Assembly: GCA_023423405.1 (NCBI GenBank)
Contig: JAFAFR010000043.1
Span: 186,001 to 250,000, forward strand
Length of the DNA: 64,000 nt
Direction: 5' to 3'
Origin: Bacteroidota bacterium
GTDB lineage: Bacteria > Bacteroidota > Bacteroidia > Chitinophagales > Chitinophagaceae
The notes under the pieces are model-generated. The model was not told the DNA's origin. It ran no database searches and saw only the letters and a program-made list of their open reading frames with translations. The translations under genes were made by a program, and so were the position numbers. This document shows, piece after piece, positions 9,804 through 18,564 of the stretch (positions are counted from its first letter, which is position 1; each line of letters begins with the position of its first letter).

Positions 9804-11012
9804 TTATGGCTTCACAACTATTTTGCTTCCTTCCTGTTTGAACTGAATCCCATTTGTTTCCAGCATTTTTAAAACATTTGACAGCGGCACTTGCTTGCTG
9901 ATGGCTCCTCCATACTTCTCTCTGCCTGCCGGTCTTTCATACACGATGTCTATGTCATACCACCTGCAGATCTGTCGCATGATCACCGGCAGCTCTGTAT
10001 CGTCAAACTGGAACATTCCTTCTTTCCAGGCAATCACTTTTTCGATATCAGCAACCTGTTCAATTTGAAAATGTTTTGATTCATTTTCACTGTAGTTTGC
10101 CTGCTGACCCGGGCTGATCTCCGCGCTGTGCAGCGAATTTGATACTTTGACTTTTCCTTCAAGAAGCGTGGTCCTGGTTATGTTTTCATCCGGGTAAGCA
10201 TTGATGTTAAAATGGGTGCCCAATACCTCCACGTTCATATTGCCTGCCACGACCCTGAAAGGCCGGGACGACATTTTCGCCACCTCAAAATAGGCCTCGC
10301 CGTTGATTTCCACACTTCTCTCTTTTCCCGTAAAGCTGACCGGGTAACGCAAAGAGGTTTCACTGTTCAGCCACACTTTCGTTCCGTCGCTCAACGTAAC
10401 ATGAATCACCCGGCTGCCTCTCGGGTTGAACAGGGTATTGTAAACGGGCGCTGAAACATTGTTGCCGGCTTTATACACCAGTTCGTCCTCTGCCTGTTTC
10501 ACGATATCTGTTCCCATCTGCCGGGCAAATGTGCCGTCTGCTATGGAGTCGAGGTAAATTACACGCCCATCGGACAGCGTAATCGTAGCCCGGTTTTTTT
10601 CGGGTGCCATGATCTGCCTGGATGTACCCGTACCTACGATAGCAGGATTGGGCGCCTTCTGCGCCTGGTAAAAAAAAAGATACCCGCCGATACCGGCCAA
10701 CAAAATCACCGAAGCCGCCGCCACCCACTTTTTCCATGTACCTATACTGCGTACGGGAGGAGGGGATTGCAATTCGACGGCGATGTTTTTTTTGTTTGCA
10801 GCCGCGATCCGGGACCACGCTTTTTCTCCTTCCAACCCATACATTTTATGAAGCTCGGCGCTGATCCATGTGCCATCGGTTAGCTGTTCAAATAAAAGCC
10901 GGTTCTGTTCTGATTGCCCAACCCATTCTTCCAGGTCCCTGCTCTCCATTTCTGAAATGGTGCCTTTCAGGTATTTAACTATTAATATGTCCAGGTTGTC
11001 TATTTCCCGCAT
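9804..11012 (-). CDS. FecR family anti-sigma factor
   Basis: A 402-residue single-pass inner-membrane protein. Residues 1-90 are the cytoplasmic sigma-binding part; one transmembrane helix lies near residues 96-115. The periplasmic FecR domain is marked by RGSRVIHVTLSDGTKVWLN and INGEAYFEVAK, and a DUF4974-type C-terminal domain follows (VIAWKEGMFQFDDTELPVIM). It should hold the neighbouring ECF sigma factor and release it when the STN domain of the SusC receptor signals substrate binding. It lies between the sigma gene (about 110 bp upstream) and the SusC gene (97 bp downstream), the standard order of this regulatory trio. Confidence 0.95.
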   Translation of the reverse strand: MREIDNLDILIVKYLKGTISEMESRDLEEWVGQSEQNRLLFEQLTDGTWISAELHKMYGLEGEKAWSRIAAANKKNIAVELQSPPPVRSIGTWKKWVAAASVILLAGIGGYLFFYQAQKAPNPAIVGTGTSRQIMAPEKNRATITLSDGRVIYLDSIADGTFARQMGTDIVKQAEDELVYKAGNNVSAPVYNTLFNPRGSRVIHVTLSDGTKVWLNSETSLRYPVSFTGKERSVEINGEAYFEVAKMSSRPFRVVAGNMNVEVLGTHFNINAYPDENITRTTLLEGKVKVSNSLHSAEISPGQQANYSENESKHFQIEQVADIEKVIAWKEGMFQFDDTELPVIMRQICRWYDIDIVYERPAGREKYGGAISKQVPLSNVLKMLETNGIQFKQEGSKIVVKP

Positions 11013-11125
11013 ATACCAATTTTATAACGGAAGCGCCGGTTGTAATGGAATAGAAGCGGCCCCCATTTACAGCTAACACGTGTAAAATGGTCTTTTAACC
11101 ATCCGGCCCGGATATTTTTTTAACC

Positions 11126-11731
11126 TCAATGGTGGAAAGCCGCATTCATCAATACGGTGTGCAGCAAAAAAGTGATGGAGTGAAATCCGTGTTTGTATAG
11201 TTTTAGCCTCAGGAGGTTAATTGCCCTGGTTTTTTGGTTCAGCACTGTTTGCCTGCTCAGTCCGAGTTCTGAGGCAACTTCGGCCGTTGTTTTGCAGTCA
11301 AAAAAAATGGATTTGAAAACCAATTTGCATTGGGAAGGGAGCATCTCTATTTCAGCATAAATCAGTTGCAGGGTTTGGGCGATCAGCATTTCATCCTGCC
11401 CAAACTGCTCCTCTGTTTGCTGTAGCACCAACTGTTCCCTGGCAAACCTGTCCTTTGTTTTGTTTCTGCGCAAATAATCGAAACAGGCATTGCGGACGAC
11501 CGTAAAGAGAAAAGATCTGATATCGGTAAGTGTTTCAAAATCCTGGCGTTTAGCAAGCAGCTTCAGGAAACTTTCCAGGGCAATGTCCTCAGCTTCATCA
11601 CTGGCGCTTATCAGACGGATGGCAAAATAGCACAGGGAGCGGTAAAACTGGTTATACAGTTGCCTTACGGAAAGTTCGTCTCCGTTTCTAAATCGTTCAA
11701 CCAGTTCATTTTCAACAAGCAGTGCGGTCAT
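11126..11731 (-). CDS. ECF RNA polymerase sigma factor (Bacteroidota FecI-like)
   Basis: A 201-residue sigma-70 family protein with region 2 (residues ~10-85, including LRRN and IRSFLFTVVRNACFDYL) and region 4 with its helix-turn-helix (TTAVASELG-like segment followed by LSRQTVLNQKTRA). It belongs to the Bacteroides expansion type of ECF factors that pair with FecR and STN-SusC receptors. It is expected to switch on the downstream SusC, SusD, lipoprotein and fucosidase genes when substrate is sensed. The start ATG has no competing upstream in-frame start within a plausible ribosome-binding distance. Confidence 0.93.
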   Translation of the reverse strand: MTALLVENELVERFRNGDELSVRQLYNQFYRSLCYFAIRLISASDEAEDIALESFLKLLAKRQDFETLTDIRSFLFTVVRNACFDYLRRNKTKDRFAREQLVLQQTEEQFGQDEMLIAQTLQLIYAEIEMLPSQCKLVFKSIFFDCKTTAEVASELGLSRQTVLNQKTRAINLLRLKLYKHGFHSITFLLHTVLMNAAFHH

Positions 11732-11834
11732 CCTAGATGCCAGGGTTATTAATGTCGGGATTCAAAATAACGCTGTTTTATCTTTTTCTAAAATCTTATT
11801 TAGTATAAACAGTGCGCATGGGAAAGGGGACCGA

Positions 11835-11876
11835 AAGGAAAAGGTCAAAGCAATCGATTGCTTTGACCTTTTCCTT
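11835..11876. repeat. 42-bp perfect palindrome in a divergent intergenic region
   Basis: The 324-bp gap between the sigma gene (minus) and the GH18 gene (plus) holds a perfect 42-bp palindrome centred on AATCGATT, with arm half AAGGAAAAGGTCAAAGCAATC. There is no spacer at the centre. No coding gene is convincing in the gap. A terminator is not expected between divergent genes, so a dyad operator, a cruciform-prone site or the terminator of a small minus-strand RNA are possible. Role unknown. Confidence 0.85.
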
Positions 11877-12055
11877 CCTAATTCCGTCACTTTAGCCGGA
11901 GGTAATATTTTTTTTACAAACCGGATGATGGCTATCGCGTTGCTGGTCCTTTTCAGAAAAATTTTCCTCAAAAGGCGGTAAAAACTACATGGACAGGGTT
12001 ATCTTATTAAATAGGGGGGCGGCAAAAAACACCAGGTCCGCCAAATAATACGACC

Positions 12056-13003
12056 ATGAGAAAATGCATATTTATCAGTTTGCTGCTATTTACAGGCGGA
12101 TGCATTAAGTCGCAGCAAAAGCTGCCGCCATCTTTTCGCATTATAGCGTATGTGCCGGAGGCCGGAATGGAACAACTGGATAGTATTCCTTATCATCTAA
12201 TTACTCATATTAACTACGCATTTGTCAATCCGGGCACCGACGGGATCTTTCGTGCCACGCCTTTCCTGGACAGCCTGGTGGCAAGAGCGCATCAACACCA
12301 GGTAAAAGTATTGCTGTCAGTAGGAGGAGGAAATCCGCCAGCTTATTATACAGCTTTGCTGGCACCGCAGGTAAGACCACTATTGATCAGTTCACTTATC
12401 AAACTGCTGGAGCAAACCGGCGCTGATGGCATTGATATGGACCTGGAAGGGAATTTTATTACGGAACACTATGAGGGTTTTGTAAAAGAGCTGAAAGCGG
12501 CGCTTCCGGAAGGGAAAGGAAGTTTTACGGCGGCTTTGGCCACCTATGCGGGAGATGCCGTGACTGATAAAGCGCTTTCCACGTTTGATTATATCAACAT
12601 CATGTCTTACGACAAAACGGGACCGTGGAACCCCGGGCGCTCCGGTCCGCACGCACCATACGCTATGGCCATTGACGACCTCTATTACTGGCACAAGGTC
12701 CGGAAAGTAGAAAAAGAGCGCCTGGTGCTGGGTATGCCTTTCTACGGTTATAGTTTTGGACCTGCCGGAGCAGGTTCCCTGCCTTTTTCAACCATCGCTG
12801 TCCTGGGCGCCGGCGCCGAACAGGCAGACGAATGGAAACTGGAAAATGGGAACACCATTTATTACAATGGCATTAAAACCATCCGCAAAAAAACAGAACT
12901 TTCATTGGAAGACTGTTCGGGTGTTATGTTCTGGCAGGTATTACAGGATCATAAGGGCGCTCATTCCCTGTTGTCTGTTATTCACCAAACGGTATATCCC
13001 TGA
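12056..13003 (+). CDS. GH18 family glycoside hydrolase, lipoprotein
   Basis: A 315-residue protein with an SPII signal (FTGGC, Cys16) and one GH18 TIM barrel. The GH18 motif DGIDMDLE occupies residues 124-131, and E131 is the expected acid/base. The substrate-assist region SVGGG (residues 88-92) and the MSYD segment are also present. It should cut chitin-type or N-glycan chitobiose linkages at the cell surface. It is short for a chitinase and lacks carbohydrate-binding domains, so an endo-beta-N-acetylglucosaminidase-like role is equally possible. It stands alone and is followed by a hairpin that ends the opposing tRNA gene. Confidence 0.88.
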   Translation: MRKCIFISLLLFTGGCIKSQQKLPPSFRIIAYVPEAGMEQLDSIPYHLITHINYAFVNPGTDGIFRATPFLDSLVARAHQHQVKVLLSVGGGNPPAYYTALLAPQVRPLLISSLIKLLEQTGADGIDMDLEGNFITEHYEGFVKELKAALPEGKGSFTAALATYAGDAVTDKALSTFDYINIMSYDKTGPWNPGRSGPHAPYAMAIDDLYYWHKVRKVEKERLVLGMPFYGYSFGPAGAGSLPFSTIAVLGAGAEQADEWKLENGNTIYYNGIKTIRKKTELSLEDCSGVMFWQVLQDHKGAHSLLSVIHQTVYP

Positions 13004-13009
13004 GTGTGG

Positions 13010-13042
13010 TAAAACAAAAAAGGTTCACAGATGTGAACCTTT
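13010..13042 (-). terminator. intrinsic terminator of the tRNA-Leu gene
   Basis: An inverted repeat with arms AAAGGTTCACA and TGTGAACCTTT lies 22 bp beyond the tRNA 3' end. On the minus strand it is followed by a T-rich run, as for a Rho-independent terminator. It also lies just after the GH18 stop codon, so it may stop transcripts from both sides, though the plus-strand side has no T-run. Confidence 0.75.
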
Positions 13043-13063
13043 CCAACTGATGGTCAATCAAAG

Positions 13064-13147
13064 TGCCCAGAACAGGAATCGAACCTGCACTCCCTTGCGA
13101 GAACCAGATTTTGAGTCTAGCGCGTCTACCAATTCCGCCATCTGGGC
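13064..13147 (-). tRNA. tRNA-Leu (anticodon CAA)
   Basis: On the minus strand the sequence starts GCCCAGATGGCGGAATTGG and closes with the matching acceptor stem TCTGGGC plus discriminator A. The anticodon stem CTAGA/TCTGG encloses the loop CTCAAAA, giving anticodon CAA. The long variable arm (around TTCTCGCAAGGGAG) is that of a class II tRNA, as expected for leucine. CCA is not encoded. Length is 84 nt. Confidence 0.95.
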
Positions 13148-13156
13148 CTGCCGCCT

Positions 13157-13693
13157 TCACGGGCGGGCTGCAATATTACGCAGCGTGCCTATCTTGTCCA
13201 AAATTCGCTGCAGGTATTTTTTGCGGTAATAGTATTCCTTCACCTGCAGCAGCTCTTTTTCGGTAGTAATACCTTCCTTATAATTTGCCAGAACCGGCTC
13301 CACGTCATGGTAAATTTCTTTTAAGAGTGAATGGGTGCTTTGCTCCACCCGGTTGAGCCGGGCCGTATCGGGCTCCATTTCCAGGTCCATCAAATCTTCG
13401 TTGATCTCCATTACCTCGCCCAGGAACAACGGATCGAGGCTGTATTTTTCTTCTGCTTCCAGCAGGCCCTTCAGTGTCAGCAGGTATTGGATGGTGCTGT
13501 CTTCGCTCTGGAAGGCCTTAAAAGCCTTGTTCACCTGTGCCGATAGTTCCAGGGCTTCCGCCTGCGCTTCGGGACTCGATTGGGTGAAAAAATCGGGATG
13601 GTATTGCCGGCTCAGCGCATAGAACTTTTTTTTCAGCAGGGCCGGGTCTATCCTGAATCCAACGGGAATCTCAAACAGTTCAAAGTGATTCAT
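13157..13693 (-). CDS. hscB: Fe-S cluster co-chaperone HscB
   Basis: A 178-residue J-protein starting MNHFELFEIPV, with the J-domain HPD tripeptide at residues 32-34 and a C-terminal three-helix domain that binds the IscU/SufU-type scaffold. It delivers the scaffold to the HscA/DnaK chaperone and stimulates ATP hydrolysis. The frame stays open upstream, but that part overlaps the next gene's 3' end in another frame and does not resemble HscB, so I chose the internal ATG. No other isc genes are adjacent, so it is a stand-alone copy. Confidence 0.92.
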   Translation of the reverse strand: MNHFELFEIPVGFRIDPALLKKKFYALSRQYHPDFFTQSSPEAQAEALELSAQVNKAFKAFQSEDSTIQYLLTLKGLLEAEEKYSLDPLFLGEVMEINEDLMDLEMEPDTARLNRVEQSTHSLLKEIYHDVEPVLANYKEGITTEKELLQVKEYYYRKKYLQRILDKIGTLRNIAARP

Positions 13694-13710
13694 CCGGGCA
13701 AAGGTAGCAC

Positions 13711-14709
13711 TTACCAGCGGAGTTTTGCCAGGCGGCCATTGCCACCGGCAAGGTATACGGCCTTCCCGTCCCTGGCCCGCTGCACCACGTGGTACCCGGT
13801 GGTGCTGATGCGTTTCCAGGTGCGGCCGCCGTCGGCGGACACATCCACACCCGAAGTGCCGCAGGCGATCCATTTTCGCTTGCTGATGGCCGTTACACAG
13901 GAGCGGTAGCCGCTGGTAGGCATCTCCGGCCGTTCCCAGTTCCGGCCGCGGTTGTGGCTCACCAGGATATGACCCTGCTGCAGGGTATCGCGGGAAAAAT
14001 CGCCGCCTACTACTATCCGGCGCCTGCCACATACCCCGATCGAATTAGCGCCCGTGCTGGTGCCGCCTTCCAGCATATCCAGCTTTTGCAACCGCCCGTC
14101 TGTCCAGGTCCGGGAAACAGTACCACCAGTGACCAGCGTAAAGCCCGATTTTCCCGTCATGCGGATATTGGTGCCGCTGCTGGCGAAAAAGGCTTCGCCG
14201 GCCTCAGGGCGTGGCAGTGCATTGCTCACGTCGGTCCAGTGGCGCCCGCCGTCTTCGGTGCGCAGCAGGAGCAGGGCTCCATCGATAGGATCACCTACGG
14301 CCATGCCGTATTTCTTATTGTAGAAGTCCATGGCATCCAGGAAGACGCCCTGTTTGTCGTTGCGATACACTTCCTGCCAGTTGGCGCCGCCGTCAATGGT
14401 CAGCAAAATGAGACCCGGCGAATCGATCGCCACCACCAGCGCAGTAACGGCATCGAATCCCATGATGTCGCGGAAGTCGCGGTTCTCATATCCCTTCACG
14501 GGCAACCAGTTAAAATGTTTGCCGCCGTTGGTGCTGCGGCCAACCGTGCCCTTGCTGCCGCTGACCCATATAAAGTCGTTGTTGATCACACTCAGTCCGC
14601 GGAAACTCACACCCGGCCTGCCCGGCAGGGTATCGAGCTGCTGGGAGAAAAGCGGTTCGCTGCTTCCTAACAATAACAGGCAACCGAAAATGACGTGATG
14701 GAGACGCAT
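13711..14709 (-). CDS. secreted YCF48/BNR-type beta-propeller protein
   Basis: A 332-residue protein with a signal peptide (cleavage after LFS, about residue 22). It contains repeated Asp-box-like units (STNGGKHF, TIDGGANW, TEDGGRHW, SHNRGRNW, SADGGRTW) spaced over the length, as in photosystem-II assembly factor YCF48-like and sialidase-like propellers. No sialidase catalytic residues (Arg triad, Tyr/Glu pair) are evident, so it is probably a binding or assembly protein. It lies 17 bp upstream of hscB in the same direction. The specific function is unknown. Confidence 0.8.
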   Translation of the reverse strand: MRLHHVIFGCLLLLGSSEPLFSQQLDTLPGRPGVSFRGLSVINNDFIWVSGSKGTVGRSTNGGKHFNWLPVKGYENRDFRDIMGFDAVTALVVAIDSPGLILLTIDGGANWQEVYRNDKQGVFLDAMDFYNKKYGMAVGDPIDGALLLLRTEDGGRHWTDVSNALPRPEAGEAFFASSGTNIRMTGKSGFTLVTGGTVSRTWTDGRLQKLDMLEGGTSTGANSIGVCGRRRIVVGGDFSRDTLQQGHILVSHNRGRNWERPEMPTSGYRSCVTAISKRKWIACGTSGVDVSADGGRTWKRISTTGYHVVQRARDGKAVYLAGGNGRLAKLRW

Positions 14710-14780
14710 AAGTGGTCAGTGGATAAAAAAGTGGACAATGAATCAACGGGCAGACAAATAGCCAAAGGATGAACAACAGA

Positions 14781-15704
14781 TCAGAAGGCCGACAAACTAC
14801 TGAGGATCCTTTTTTCCGTTTCTGCATCGCTGAGCTTTTCCGGCACAAAAGCAGTACCGGTTACCTGCTCGTAGAGTTCAATATAACGTTTGCTGATGGT
14901 ATCGATCCATTCAGGTGTCATGGCCGGAACCGTTTGGCCTTCTTTGCCCATGAAATTATTGGCGATCAGCCATTCCCGTACGAACTCCTTGCTGAGCTGT
15001 TTTTGCTTTTCGCCCGCAGCCTGCCTTGCCTCAAATCCATCGGCGTAAAAATAACGTGAAGAGTCGGGCGTGTGGATTTCGTCCATCAGGAAGATGGTAT
15101 CGCCTATCTTGCCGAATTCATACTTGGTGTCTACCAGGATCAGGCCACGGCTGGCGGCGATTTCCCTACCCCGGGCAAAAAGCAGCAGGGCATAGCGGCA
15201 AAGCTTTTCCCATTCCCGCCCGGTGGCCAGGCCGGTGCGGATGATCTCTTCGGCGGAAATGTCTTCGTCGTGCCCCGCTTCGGCTTTGGTGGAAGGGGTA
15301 ATAATGGGCTGGGGGAAATAGTCATTCTCTTTCATTCCTTCCGGAAGGGCCACACCGCAGAGTTCGCGGAGGCCGCTGTTATACGTGCGCCAGGCATGAC
15401 CGGTGAGGTTGCCGCGCACTACCATTTCGATTTTGAAAGGCTGGCATTTTTTGCCGATGCTTACATTGGGCGCAGGTACCGTCAGCAGCCAGTTGGGGCA
15501 AATATCTGCCGTCGCCTTCAGCATATAGGCAGCGATCTGGTTCAATACCTGTCCTTTGAAGGGAATGGGTTCGGGTAAGATCACATCAAAAGCCGAGATG
15601 CGGTCCGAAGCCAGCATTACCAGCAAGCGGTCCTCGATCGTGTACACATCGCGCACTTTTCCTTTGTAAAAAGCAGTTTGTCCGGGGAACTGAAAATTAG
15701 CCAT
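14781..15704 (-). CDS. purC: SAICAR synthetase PurC
   Basis: A 307-residue phosphoribosylaminoimidazole-succinocarboxamide synthase, which joins CAIR and aspartate with ATP in de novo purine synthesis. Family signatures are GKVRDVY near residue 14, ASDRISAFDV, VVRGNLTGHAW, LVDTKYEFG and FLMDEIHTPDSSRY. The length fits the yeast-like, longer form of the enzyme common in Bacteroidota. It sits alone, 71 bp before the propeller gene and divergent from the TonB-dependent receptor gene. Confidence 0.97.
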   Translation of the reverse strand: MANFQFPGQTAFYKGKVRDVYTIEDRLLVMLASDRISAFDVILPEPIPFKGQVLNQIAAYMLKATADICPNWLLTVPAPNVSIGKKCQPFKIEMVVRGNLTGHAWRTYNSGLRELCGVALPEGMKENDYFPQPIITPSTKAEAGHDEDISAEEIIRTGLATGREWEKLCRYALLLFARGREIAASRGLILVDTKYEFGKIGDTIFLMDEIHTPDSSRYFYADGFEARQAAGEKQKQLSKEFVREWLIANNFMGKEGQTVPAMTPEWIDTISKRYIELYEQVTGTAFVPEKLSDAETEKRILSSLSAF

Positions 15705-15790
15705 GCGGCGAAGTTACCCAACCGCTTTTAAAAAACTTTGCCGCACAAAAGAAATCCTTATTTTGCCTGTGAAACTAAAACCCTCGTGGT

Positions 15791-18541
15791 ATGAGAAAAT
15801 CCTACAGCTTCTTTGCCTGCATGCTGTTGGCCTCATTTTTCTCGATTGCTGCCTTCTCCCAAAGCCTTACCCTTACCGGTAATGTCAAAAACAGCGCGAC
15901 GAACGATGCAGTTCCAGCAGTGTCCGTAACCATTAAAGGTACCAGTTCGGGTACTTTCACCGACGATAAAGGAAATTTCCGCCTCTCCACCAGCAACCCG
16001 CTTCCCATTACACTTGTTATCAGTTCCATTGGTTTTGAGAACCAGGAGGTCACCGTAACCGATGCGTCGGCGCCGGTATCCGTTAACCTGGTGCCCACTT
16101 CCATACTGGGTACCGAAGTGGTGGTATCGGCCAGCCGTGTTCCGGAACGGATCCTGGAATCGCCCGTTTCCATTGAACGAGTGAACGCGGCTGCCATCCG
16201 CGTAGCGCCTGCGGCTACCTATTATGATATTGTAGGCGGACTGAAAGGCGTGGATATGGTCACTTCGTCGCTTACCTTCAAAACGCCCACCACGCGCGGC
16301 TTTGCGGGAAGCGGCAATACCCGTTTCAACCAGCTGGTGGATGGTATGGACAACCAGGCGCCCGGGCTGAATTTTTCCGTGGGCGCCATCATAGGGCTGT
16401 CTGAACTGGATGTGGACAATATGGAATTGCTGCCCGGCGCGTCTTCTGCGCTCTATGGTCCGGGTGGCATGAACGGCACCCTGCTGGTGACCAGCAAGGA
16501 TCCCTTCAAATACACCGGTCTTTCTTTCCAGATCAAGGAAGGTATTATGAATACGGATAGCCGTTACCGTGATGCTTCTTCCTATCACAACTGGACAGTA
16601 CGCTGGGCCCAGAACGTTAACGATAAATTCGCTTATAAGATCAATGCCGATTTCCTGCAGGCCAAGGACTGGCTGGCGGCCGATCAAAGGAATTACGATC
16701 GCATGAGCACCACGCAGAAAGTGATTCCCGGCACGCGTACCACCGATCCCAATTACGACGGCATCAACGTGTATGGCGACGAGACCAATGCCGATATCCG
16801 GGCCGTGCTCCAGGGCATCGGCCAGCAGGCGCCCTTCCTGCAATCCTATATCAATACGCTGATGGGCAGTCCCATTTATGTATCGAGGACCGGTTACAAC
16901 GAAAAGGATATCATCGATCCCAATACCATCAATTTCAAACTGGGTGGTTCCATCCAGTACCGTTTCAACGATCATCTTGAAGCCATCCTGGCCGGCAACT
17001 GGGGCACGGGTAATACCGTGTACACCGGTAGCGACCGTTATTCTTTCAAGGATTTCAAAATGGGACAATACAAGCTGGAACTGCGTGGCCGCCGCTGGTT
17101 CCTGCGCGGGTACACCACGCAGGAAAACGCGGGCGAATCTTTCAACGCCACCGTTACCACCCGCCTCACCAACGAAGCCTGGAAACCCACCGTCACTTTC
17201 AACAACGGCGTGCCCGCACCCCAAACCACCGACTGGCTGGTGCAGTATTCGCAGGCCTACCTGGCCAATAAAATGGGCGGCGCGGCCGACCTCGATGCGC
17301 ACAATGCAGCCCGCGCGGTTGCCGACCAGGGCCGGCCCCAGCCGGGAAGTCAGCAGTTCAAGAATATATTCGACCGGGTTCGCAGCATTCCCATTTCCAG
17401 TGGCGGCGGCCTGTTCATTGAAAAATCGGACCTCTACCAGTTCGAGGGACAATACAATCTTTCCGACTATACCAGCAAAGTGGCCGACATTTTGGTGGGG
17501 GCTAACTATAAGGAGTATGTGCTGAATTCTGAGGGCACTCTTTTCGTGGATACGGCAGGTCCCATTCATATCTGGGAAATCGGCGCTTATGTGCAGGCTA
17601 CCCGCCGTTTCTTCAACGACCATTTGAAACTGACTTTCTCCGGCCGTTACGATAAGAACAAGAATTTCTCCGGCCGCTTCACGCCGCGCGCTACTGCCGT
17701 GGTTACCCTGGCCAAGAACAGCAATATCCGCTTCTCTTATCAAACCGCCTATCGCTTCCCGTCCACCCAGCAGCAATGGATCAACCTGAGCATTGGTGGT
17801 GGCGTGCAACTGATCGGCGGGAACGAAAGTTTCCAAAGCTATTATGGATTTGATAAGAATGCGCCCTACGACATCAATGCAGACGGGTCTGCCGGCGCCG
17901 CCCACCAGTTCAAAGAATTCAAACCCGAATCGGTGTCTTCTTATGAAATGGGATACAAAGGTCTCCATGGCGGTGGCAAGCTGCTGATCGATGCCTATGG
18001 TTATTACGGCAAGTACACCAATTTCATTGCACGTACCGTTGTAGGCCAGGCGGCAGGAAGCAGCCCTAATCCTTCCACCGACCGGAAGTTTTCCGTTCCG
18101 CTCAATATTGCAGAAGACGTAACCACCTATGGCTATGGTCTTGGACTCGACTACCGGTTTTTCCTCAATTACAATTTGGGTATAAACTTCTCTTCGGATG
18201 TGTTGAAAGATGTTCCTGCGAATTACATTGCTTTTTTCAACGCACCGAAATACCGCGCCAATGTGATGTTGAGCAACAGCGGCATGGGCAAATCCAAAAG
18301 AGTGGGCTTTAGCGTGGCCTACCGCTGGCAGGATGCTTTCTTTTATGAAGGCGATTTTGCCAATGGCGAGGTCAACACCGTGCAGACAGTGGATGCGCAG
18401 ATCAGCTACAAGTTTCCCGCCATCCGTTCTGCCATCAAACTGGGCGGAAACAATATCCTGAATCAATATTACTTCAACGCAGTTGGAAACAGCTTTGTCG
18501 GTGGCCTCTATTATATTTCTTTCGGATATAATATTTTCTGA
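15791..18541 (+). CDS. TonB-dependent receptor with carboxypeptidase-like N-terminal domain
   Basis: A 916-residue outer-membrane receptor. It has a signal peptide (cleavage after AFS, about residue 23), a carboxypeptidase-regulatory-like domain (~26-108), a plug (TEVVVSASRVPERILESPVS onward, with TRGFAGSG and LLPGASSALYGPGGMNG) and a 22-strand-type barrel ending in the aromatic signature SFGYNIF. It lacks an STN domain and the SusC-specific features, so it looks more like a classical siderophore/cofactor-type receptor with the Bacteroidota N-terminal add-on. A fasciclin-domain lipoprotein follows 23 bp downstream and is likely its partner. The substrate is unknown. Confidence 0.92.
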   Translation: MRKSYSFFACMLLASFFSIAAFSQSLTLTGNVKNSATNDAVPAVSVTIKGTSSGTFTDDKGNFRLSTSNPLPITLVISSIGFENQEVTVTDASAPVSVNLVPTSILGTEVVVSASRVPERILESPVSIERVNAAAIRVAPAATYYDIVGGLKGVDMVTSSLTFKTPTTRGFAGSGNTRFNQLVDGMDNQAPGLNFSVGAIIGLSELDVDNMELLPGASSALYGPGGMNGTLLVTSKDPFKYTGLSFQIKEGIMNTDSRYRDASSYHNWTVRWAQNVNDKFAYKINADFLQAKDWLAADQRNYDRMSTTQKVIPGTRTTDPNYDGINVYGDETNADIRAVLQGIGQQAPFLQSYINTLMGSPIYVSRTGYNEKDIIDPNTINFKLGGSIQYRFNDHLEAILAGNWGTGNTVYTGSDRYSFKDFKMGQYKLELRGRRWFLRGYTTQENAGESFNATVTTRLTNEAWKPTVTFNNGVPAPQTTDWLVQYSQAYLANKMGGAADLDAHNAARAVADQGRPQPGSQQFKNIFDRVRSIPISSGGGLFIEKSDLYQFEGQYNLSDYTSKVADILVGANYKEYVLNSEGTLFVDTAGPIHIWEIGAYVQATRRFFNDHLKLTFSGRYDKNKNFSGRFTPRATAVVTLAKNSNIRFSYQTAYRFPSTQQQWINLSIGGGVQLIGGNESFQSYYGFDKNAPYDINADGSAGAAHQFKEFKPESVSSYEMGYKGLHGGGKLLIDAYGYYGKYTNFIARTVVGQAAGSSPNPSTDRKFSVPLNIAEDVTTYGYGLGLDYRFFLNYNLGINFSSDVLKDVPANYIAFFNAPKYRANVMLSNSGMGKSKRVGFSVAYRWQDAFFYEGDFANGEVNTVQTVDAQISYKFPAIRSAIKLGGNNILNQYYFNAVGNSFVGGLYYISFGYNIF

Positions 18542-18564
18542 TTGCTCACCTCAAAACATTTATC

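Noticed and set aside
11762..11971. A 69-codon minus-strand frame upstream of the sigma gene
   Set aside because: Much of it is encoded by the 42-bp palindrome, and the peptide is low-complexity without a recognisable domain.
13694..14032. Longer N-terminus for HscB
   Set aside because: The extension overlaps the beta-propeller gene on the same strand and HscB proteins begin at the J-domain as in the chosen start.
15833..18466. An 877-codon open frame antisense to the TonB-dependent receptor gene
   Set aside because: It is the codon-position mirror of a real receptor gene in GC-moderate DNA; the product resembles no protein family and the sense strand has full receptor motifs and a signal peptide.
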